Translations under genes and position numbers: made by a program
Origin: Mycobacterium sp. Root135
Lineage (GTDB): Bacteria; Actinomycetota; Actinomycetes; Mycobacteriales; Mycobacteriaceae
Assembly (NCBI RefSeq): GCF_001426545.1
Contig: NZ_LMEZ01000001.1
Location: 1,238,911-1,302,910 of the forward strand
Length of the DNA stretch: 64,000 bases
Direction of reading: 5' to 3'
Part shown: positions 55,097 to 64,000 of the stretch, piece by piece
Numbering within the stretch: position 1 is the stretch's first letter
Layout of the letters: each line of letters begins with the position of its first letter
The notes under the pieces: generated by a model
Told to the model about the DNA's origin: nothing
Seen by the model: the letters and a program-made list of their open reading frames with translations, nothing else
Databases searched by the model: none

Positions 55097-55938
55097 GACT
55101 TGTCGTATCCGGCTGGTCCTCGTTGGTTGCGTGCCGCGTTGTAGCGGCCGCTGTCGAAGAACTCGATCTGCCAGTTGCCGGTGTCCTTGTCCGCTGCGAG
55201 GTGGGGCTCGACGGTCTCGATCGTGCGCTCCACCGCCAGCACCTCGGCGACGGTGTGCCCGTTGAGCGAGTCGAGTTGGGTCCACGTGGGCGGCAGCAGG
55301 AAGGACCGGCCCTGCGCGAAGTCGTCGAGACCTGCCTGCGGGGTCACCCACGCCGCCTGGTCGGTCTCGGTGTTCTCGCCGTCGGCGCGCTGCCCCTCGG
55401 GGAGGGCCCCGACGAAGAAGTAGGTGTCGTAACGCCGGGTGCGCTCCTCCTTGGGCGTCACCCAGTTGGCCCACGGCCGAAGCAGGTCGGCCCGAAGGAC
55501 CAGGTTCTCCGCGCGAAGGAAGTCGGCGAACGACAGTGAATTGTTGGCCAGCGCGGCCCTGGCCTCGCCGTAGACCGAGGCGTCGCCGACGATCTGGTCG
55601 GGATCGTCGGCCGGCCCCGCGAACAGGACGCCCGACTCCTCGAACGTCTCGCGGGCGGCGGCGCAGACCAGCGCCTCGGCCAGGTCGACGTCGACGTTGA
55701 GGCGTTCGGCCCACCACGACGGTTCGGGGCCGAACCACGCGATGTCGGCTCCGCGGTCGCGCTCGTCGACCCCGCCTCCCGGAAACACCATCACGCCGGC
55801 CACGAACTCCATCGCGGCGTGCCTGCGCATCAGGAAGACCTCGATGCCGTCGGCGTGGGCGTCGCGGCCCTCCCGAAGGAGCATGACCGTGGCTGCCGGT
55901 CTCGGAACGAGCGGATCGGCGTCAGCCACGGGGCTCAC
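55093..55938 (-). CDS. Nudix hydrolase (Rv3040c-like)
   Basis: A 281-residue Nudix-fold protein. A Nudix box can be read from GGGVDERD to [11 protein letters not shown], but with an insertion of about 30 residues ([29 protein letters not shown]) between the Gly-rich start and the REx2EE core, as in long mycobacterial Nudix proteins. The substrate is unknown; CoA or nucleotide derivatives are common for the family. GTG 55938 overlaps the ABC ATPase stop (GTGA), so it is part of one minus-strand operon from about 57.6 kb to 52.3 kb. Confidence 0.86.
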   Translation of the reverse strand: MSPVADADPLVPRPAATVMLLREGRDAHADGIEVFLMRRHAAMEFVAGVMVFPGGGVDERDRGADIAWFGPEPSWWAERLNVDVDLAEALVCAAARETFEESGVLFAGPADDPDQIVGDASVYGEARAALANNSLSFADFLRAENLVLRADLLRPWANWVTPKEERTRRYDTYFFVGALPEGQRADGENTETDQAAWVTPQAGLDDFAQGRSFLLPPTWTQLDSLNGHTVAEVLAVERTIETVEPHLAADKDTGNWQIEFFDSGRYNAARNQRGPAGYDKS

Positions 55939-56801
55939 AAGGCTCTCCTTCGGTGCGCTGCGCGACTGCGGGTGCGGCGCGCGAAGTAGCGGCCGTCGAT
56001 CACGTCGAGCGCGATCGACTGCCCGAACGCCTTGGACAGATTGTCGGAGGTGAGCACGTCGGTCAGCAGCCCCGACGCGACGACCGCACCCTCGGACAGC
56101 AGCAGACAGTGGCTGAAGCCCGGCGGGATCTCCTCGACGTGGTGGGTGACGAGCACGATGGCGGGGGCGTCGGGGTCGGCGGCCAGATCGGTGAGCCGGG
56201 AGACCAGTTCCTCGCGCCCGCCGAGGTCGAGACCGGCGGCCGGTTCGTCGAGCAGCAGCAGTTCCGGATCGATCATCAGCGACCGTGCGATCAGCACCCG
56301 CTTGCGCTCGCCCTCCGAGAGGGTGCCGTAGGTGCGTTCCGCGAGATGTTCTGCGCCAAGGCTTTCCAGCATGTCGACGGCCTGCGCGTAGTCGACGTCG
56401 TCGTACTTCTCACGCCAGCGCCCGAGCACGGCGTACCCGGCGGACACCACGACGTCGCGCACCACCTCGTCGTCGGGGATCCGTTGCCCCAGCGCCGAGC
56501 TGCTCAGCCCGACGCGGGCCCGAAGCTCCGACATGTCGGTCCTGCCAAGTCGCTCGCCGAGCACGTACGCGGTGCCGGTGGACGGGTGTTCCATGGCGGC
56601 CGCGATGCGCAGCAGCGACGTCTTCCCCGCTCCGTTGGGGCCGATGACGACCCAGCGCTCGTCGAGTTCGACTGCCCAGGTGACGGGTCCGACGAGGGTC
56701 TTCCCGCCGCGTCGCAGCGTGATCTTGGCGAAGTCGATCAGCAGGTCTGGGTCGACCTGGGGTTCTGCGGAGCCTTCTCGGTCGCTGGGGTCGGCTGGCA
56801 C
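55935..56801 (-). CDS. Stand-alone ABC-type ATP-binding protein (Rv3041c-like)
   Basis: A 288-residue ATPase of the ModF/YhaQ-like group: Walker A GPNGAGKT, signature LSEGERKRVLIARSL, Walker B LLLLDEPAAGLD and switch VTHHVEEIP. No permease with typical importer features is adjacent, although the upstream YczE-like membrane gene overlaps its start by 64 nt. It may act without a transporter. GTG 56801 (MPADPSDREG) is chosen; the frame extends further without support. Confidence 0.87.
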   Translation of the reverse strand: MPADPSDREGSAEPQVDPDLLIDFAKITLRRGGKTLVGPVTWAVELDERWVVIGPNGAGKTSLLRIAAAMEHPSTGTAYVLGERLGRTDMSELRARVGLSSSALGQRIPDDEVVRDVVVSAGYAVLGRWREKYDDVDYAQAVDMLESLGAEHLAERTYGTLSEGERKRVLIARSLMIDPELLLLDEPAAGLDLGGREELVSRLTDLAADPDAPAIVLVTHHVEEIPPGFSHCLLLSEGAVVASGLLTDVLTSDNLSKAFGQSIALDVIDGRYFARRTRSRAAHRRRAL

Positions 56802-57436
56802 TCGCCCATCGTAGTCAGGCCAGGTGCGACGACGGCCCAACCGCTCACGGCGAGCCACCGTTGCGGTGTGACCCGCAGGGTCACCTGCACCAGCGGGCCG
56901 ATGCCGAATGCGTACACGACGGTGCCGATGCCGACGGTGCCGCCGAGCAGCCACCCGATGACCAGGACGGTCGCCTCGATGGACGTGCGGACCAGTCGGA
57001 CCGAGAGCCCCGTGCGGGCGACCAGGCCCGTCATCAGACCGTCACGCGGTCCTGGTCCGAGGCCGGCGCCGATGTAGAGGACGGTGCTGACGGCGTTCAG
57101 CAGCACCGCGCCGAGCATCATCGCGATGCGAGCCGGCAAGCCGGTCGGCTCGGGCAGGAAGGCCAGTGCGGCGTCCACGGTGATCGCGATGACGACGACG
57201 TTGGCGACGGTGCCGACGCCCGGCCGGTTCCGCAGCGGGATCCAGGCGAGTAGCACGGCGACGCCGACCACGGCCGTCGCGATCCCGATCGTCATGCCGG
57301 TGCGGTTGGCCAGGCCCTGGTGGAACACGTCCCACGGGTCCAGGCCGAGCCCGGAGCGCACCATGACGGCCATCGAGAAGCCGTACCCGATCAGGCCGAC
57401 CAGCAGCGCCGCCCCACGCGCGAAGCCGCGCTTCAC
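56738..57436 (-). CDS. YczE-family integral membrane protein
   Basis: A 232-residue protein with about five to six membrane helices, conserved SGLGLDPWDVFHQGLANRTGMTIG in the first third and GAGLGPGPRDGLMTGL in the second. The family is of unknown function; in Bacillus YczE influences surfactin production. The GTG start overlaps the stop of the 54-aa protein (GTGA), and the last 64 nt overlap the ABC ATPase start. The divergent MocR/YczR-type regulator at 57660 is the family's usual neighbour. Confidence 0.86.
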   Translation of the reverse strand: MKRGFARGAALLVGLIGYGFSMAVMVRSGLGLDPWDVFHQGLANRTGMTIGIATAVVGVAVLLAWIPLRNRPGVGTVANVVVIAITVDAALAFLPEPTGLPARIAMMLGAVLLNAVSTVLYIGAGLGPGPRDGLMTGLVARTGLSVRLVRTSIEATVLVIGWLLGGTVGIGTVVYAFGIGPLVQVTLRVTPQRWLAVSGWAVVAPGLTTMGECQPTPATEKAPQNPRSTQTC

Positions 57437-57597
57437 GCGTGGTCGGGGAATCGGGCGCGGATGGCGTCGAGGTCGGCGCGGATCCGGCGCGAGTCCGAGT
57501 CCTCCGCGACGAAGTCGCCGATCCGTGGCGAGTTGCGGTAGACCCGGCCCAACTCACGTGCTTTGCGGGTCATTCTTGAGGTCCAGTGTTGTGCCAT
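57433..57597 (-). CDS. Small basic hypothetical protein (54 aa)
   Basis: A 54-residue Arg/Asp-rich protein (AQHWTSRMTRKARELGRVYRNSPRIGD...) without a membrane segment or recognisable domain. Its stop overlaps the yczE GTG (GTGA), strong evidence of a translated, coupled gene despite its size. ATG 57597 is chosen; the upstream frame enters the operator region. Possibly a small regulator or a translational activator for YczE. Not identified. Confidence 0.6.
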   Translation of the reverse strand: MAQHWTSRMTRKARELGRVYRNSPRIGDFVAEDSDSRRIRADLDAIRARFPDHA

Positions 57598-57614
57598 ACG
57601 CCAATGTTCGACCA

Positions 57615-57654
57615 CAACTGGCCTTGCCATCAATATCCAGTTGGGGCAAACTGG
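57615..57654. promoter_or_regulatory. Operator-like repeats for the MocR/YczR-type regulator
   Basis: CAACTGG (57615-57621) is inverted at 57637-57643 (CCAGTTG), and a related direct copy CAAACTGG is at 57647-57654. The three sites fill the 62-bp divergent gap. MocR-type regulators typically bind such spaced repeats near their own promoter. Confidence 0.5.
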
Positions 57655-57659
57655 CTCCG

Positions 57660-59114
57660 ATGAGTGTGGAACTGGCGCGGCGACGGCTCAATGTGGACCT
57701 CTTGGCCCGCGAACTGGGCAACTGGCGTACCTCCAGCGCCAGCGGACCTGCCTACCAGGGCCTGTCCGACGGCCTCCGGATGCTGATCGTCGACGGCCGA
57801 CTCCCGGTCGGCGCGCAATTGCCCAGCGAGCGGGCACTCGCCGACGCCCTGCGCGTGTCGCGGACGACGGTCACCGCGGCGTACACCCAGATGCGCGAGG
57901 ACGGCTACCTCAGGGGCCGTCAGGGCGCGCGAAGCACGACGGCGCTGCCCGTGTCGGCGGCGGTCACCACGCCCACCATCGTCGGAACGGCGTCGGCGAA
58001 CCTGGCCGCCGCGACCCTTGCCGCACCGGCCGCCGCAGTGTCCCGCGCGTTCGTCGAGGCCGCCGAACAGGTCACGCCGTACCTGCACGACATCGGCATC
58101 GAACTCGTCGGCGTCACGCCCCTGCGTGAGGCCATCGCCGAAAGATATTGTCGGCGAGGTCTTCCCACCGATCCCGACGAGATCGTGGTGACCACGGGTG
58201 CGCTACACGCCATCGGGCTCATCATGGCGACCTACACCCAGCCGGGCGACAGGGTGCTCGTCGAGCAGCCGACCTATCACGGAGCGCTTGCGACGATGGC
58301 CACCAAGGGTTTACGACCCGTCCCGGTGGCGATGACCCATCACGGCTGGGAGCTCGACGCGATAGACGCTGCGGTGCGCCAACTTTCACCGAACCTCGCC
58401 TACCTGATTCCGGACAACCACAATCCGACGGGGATGACGCTGCCCCCCGAGGGCCGACGACGCCTTGCTCAGATCATCGCCGAAACACGCACCCGGACCA
58501 TCGTCGACGAGACCATCACCGACATGTGGCTCGACGAAGCGGTGCCGCCGCCGTTCGCGGCGTCGATGACCACGCGGCGCGATCTGGTGCTGACCGTCGG
58601 CTCGATGTCGAAGTCGTGCTGGGGCGGTCTGCGCATCGGTTGGATTCGCGCCGAACGTAGTGCGCTGACCACCATCGGCGCGATGCGACCGTCCGTCGAC
58701 ATGGGCACCCCGATCGTCGAACAGCTTGCCGCCGCAAGGCTTCTCGCCATGGCCGACGACTTGCTTCCCGAACGGCGCGACATCCTGCGCGGGCGACGGG
58801 CGCTTCTTCTCGACCTGCTCGAGGAGCACCTACCCGACTGGCGGCCCGATCCGAGCCGGGGCGGAATGTCGCTCTGGGTACGGCTGCCCGCGCCCATGAG
58901 CACGGCGCTGTCGGCGGCGGCCTCGCGGATGGGTCTCGAGATTCCGCCTGGCCCCAGGTTCGGGGTCGACGGCACCTTGGAGAGGTTCATCCGGGTGCCC
59001 TACACGCTGCCCGATGACCAACTCACTGAAGCCGTCGAACTTCTCGCCAGGGCCTGGCGCAGCGTGACCGGAACGGGGCCGGCGGGCGCGGACGTCGGCG
59101 CGGTGGTGGTCTGA
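57660..59114 (+). CDS. MocR/PdxR-type regulator, YczR subgroup
   Basis: A 484-residue chimera. The N-terminal GntR winged helix (residues 20-85, LSDGLRMLIVDGRLPVGAQLPSERALADALRVSRTTV) is fused to an aminotransferase-fold domain with NHNPTGM, the PLP Lys in GSMSKSCWGGLRIGW and the phosphate-binding Arg. The effector is probably PLP with or without an amino acid. It is divergent from the YczE operon and most likely controls it, the pairing noted for YczR/YczE. ATG 57660 is the family start. It is tail to tail with serB2, 4 nt apart. Confidence 0.9.
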   Translation: MSVELARRRLNVDLLARELGNWRTSSASGPAYQGLSDGLRMLIVDGRLPVGAQLPSERALADALRVSRTTVTAAYTQMREDGYLRGRQGARSTTALPVSAAVTTPTIVGTASANLAAATLAAPAAAVSRAFVEAAEQVTPYLHDIGIELVGVTPLREAIAERYCRRGLPTDPDEIVVTTGALHAIGLIMATYTQPGDRVLVEQPTYHGALATMATKGLRPVPVAMTHHGWELDAIDAAVRQLSPNLAYLIPDNHNPTGMTLPPEGRRRLAQIIAETRTRTIVDETITDMWLDEAVPPPFAASMTTRRDLVLTVGSMSKSCWGGLRIGWIRAERSALTTIGAMRPSVDMGTPIVEQLAAARLLAMADDLLPERRDILRGRRALLLDLLEEHLPDWRPDPSRGGMSLWVRLPAPMSTALSAAASRMGLEIPPGPRFGVDGTLERFIRVPYTLPDDQLTEAVELLARAWRSVTGTGPAGADVGAVVV

Positions 59115-59118
59115 CGTT

Positions 59119-63419
<4,301 letters not shown>

Positions 63420-63427
63420 CTGGTCAC

Positions 63428-64000
63428 CTATGCCGTGACCGGGCCGAAGCGCTCGTGGAAGTGGGTCGTCAACTCCGGCCACACGTGCGGATCGTGCCCG
63501 GGGATCAACGGATACCCCTTGCGCGCCGCGAGTTCCTTGAGCCGGCGGATCGGCTCAACGGTCTCCTCCGGCTCGACGTCGATGAATCCACCGATGGCGA
63601 GTTCGTGTTCGATGTTCTCGGTGAGGTCGGCGGCATCGAACGCGAACACGAACCCGTCACCGCCGCAAGTTTCGTCGATTTCCACCATGAAGCTCTGGTG
63701 GCCAGGGGTGTGCCCGTAGGTCGGTATCGCGGTGATCCCCGGCGCGATCTCGGCCTCCCCGTCGGCCAGACGCCACTCGATGTTCGGGTCGTCGAAGTCC
63801 ACCCGGACGATCGCATTGCGTTCGGGCTCTGGGTGATTGGACAACCCGTACTCGAGTTCACGGCGCTGCGCGTGCACGGGAACCTTGCCGGCGAACAGCT
63901 TGAGTCCGCCGGCATGGTCGTGGTGCAGGTGGCTGACGGCCACGGTGTGGATGGCGTCGAAGTCCACCCCCACCTCGGCCAGCCGTTGCTCGATCGGCTC
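63428..64000 (-). CDS. Metallo-beta-lactamase-fold hydrolase, partial (5' end outside window)
   Basis: The C-terminal 190 residues of an MBL-fold enzyme. The metal motif SHLHHDHAGG (HxHxDH), a second His in YGHTPGHQSF, the bridging Asp in FAFDAADL and the final His in PLIPGHDPHVW are all present, the arrangement of AHL-lactonase-like proteins. It probably hydrolyses a lactone or ester; the true substrate is unknown. The frame stays open to the last base of the window. It converges on fecB with an 8-nt gap that contains a weak GGTCAC/GTGACC hairpin. Confidence 0.85.
   Translation of the reverse strand, partial: EPIEQRLAEVGVDFDAIHTVAVSHLHHDHAGGLKLFAGKVPVHAQRRELEYGLSNHPEPERNAIVRVDFDDPNIEWRLADGEAEIAPGITAIPTYGHTPGHQSFMVEIDETCGGDGFVFAFDAADLTENIEHELAIGGFIDVEPEETVEPIRRLKELAARKGYPLIPGHDPHVWPELTTHFHERFGPVTA

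Overview
The window is about 64 kb of GC-rich, densely packed DNA from a fast-growing mycobacterium (Mycolicibacterium type). The evidence is the gene order ilvC-ilvN-ilvB / cfp6 / doxX / lppZ / gatB-pfkA-gatA-gatC / ACT protein / ligA ... lpqA / mnmA-cysteine desulfurase ... etfA-etfB / methyltransferase-GH57-GT4 / serB2 / ctaD / fecB. From memory this matches the Rv3001c-Rv3044 stretch of Mycobacterium tuberculosis. The window also carries a tetritol (erythritol/threitol) operon of the kind described in M. smegmatis. I see no rRNA, tRNA, CRISPR array or intact insertion sequence.

Layout. (1) 1-4.2 kb: end of an alpha/beta hydrolase, then the branched-chain amino acid genes ilvB-ilvN-ilvC on the minus strand. 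They follow a 16-codon Ile/Leu/Val-rich leader peptide and an intrinsic attenuator. (2) 4.2-14.4 kb: core genes: CFP-6, DoxX, LppZ, the GatCAB amidotransferase with PfkA embedded, an ACT regulator, a small Cys-rich protein and NAD-dependent DNA ligase. (3) 14.5-19.5 kb: YjbR protein, an acyl-CoA ligase with a structured 5' leader, a small orphan protein, a His/Pro-rich repeat protein, and a MetE-C-like protein. (4) 19.5-25.6 kb: LpqA-like lipoprotein, mnmA and its cysteine desulfurase, a PlsC/GNAT acyltransferase pair and a Pro-rich secreted protein. (5) 25.9-36 kb: an eight-gene operon (dehydrogenase, ABC importer, kinase, isomerase) with a divergent SorC-type regulator. (6) 36-43.5 kb: accessory genes: LLM oxidoreductase/SDR with a divergent Lrp-type regulator, a 13E12-type HNH protein, an FGGY kinase, a cupin, an SDR and an NmrA-like protein. 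(7) 43.6-55 kb: electron-transfer flavoprotein, the methylglucose lipopolysaccharide (MGLP)-type cluster, a PQQ-like lipoprotein, a TB22.2-like protein, two methyltransferases and an enoyl-CoA hydratase-like protein. (8) 55-64 kb: Nudix, ABC ATPase, YczE/YczR pair, SerB2, CtaD, FecB and a partial metallo-beta-lactamase-fold enzyme.

Genes are tightly packed. Most within-operon junctions are ATGA/GTGA/TAATG-type overlaps, and most convergent pairs end within a few bases of each other. Many divergent starts have a TANNNT hexamer 6-9 nt upstream of the start codon, the pattern of mycobacterial leaderless transcripts. The tetritol operon and the adjacent 36-43.5 kb segment sit between conserved core genes and look like lineage-specific insertions. 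Comparisons to M. tuberculosis and M. smegmatis are from memory and no database search was run.
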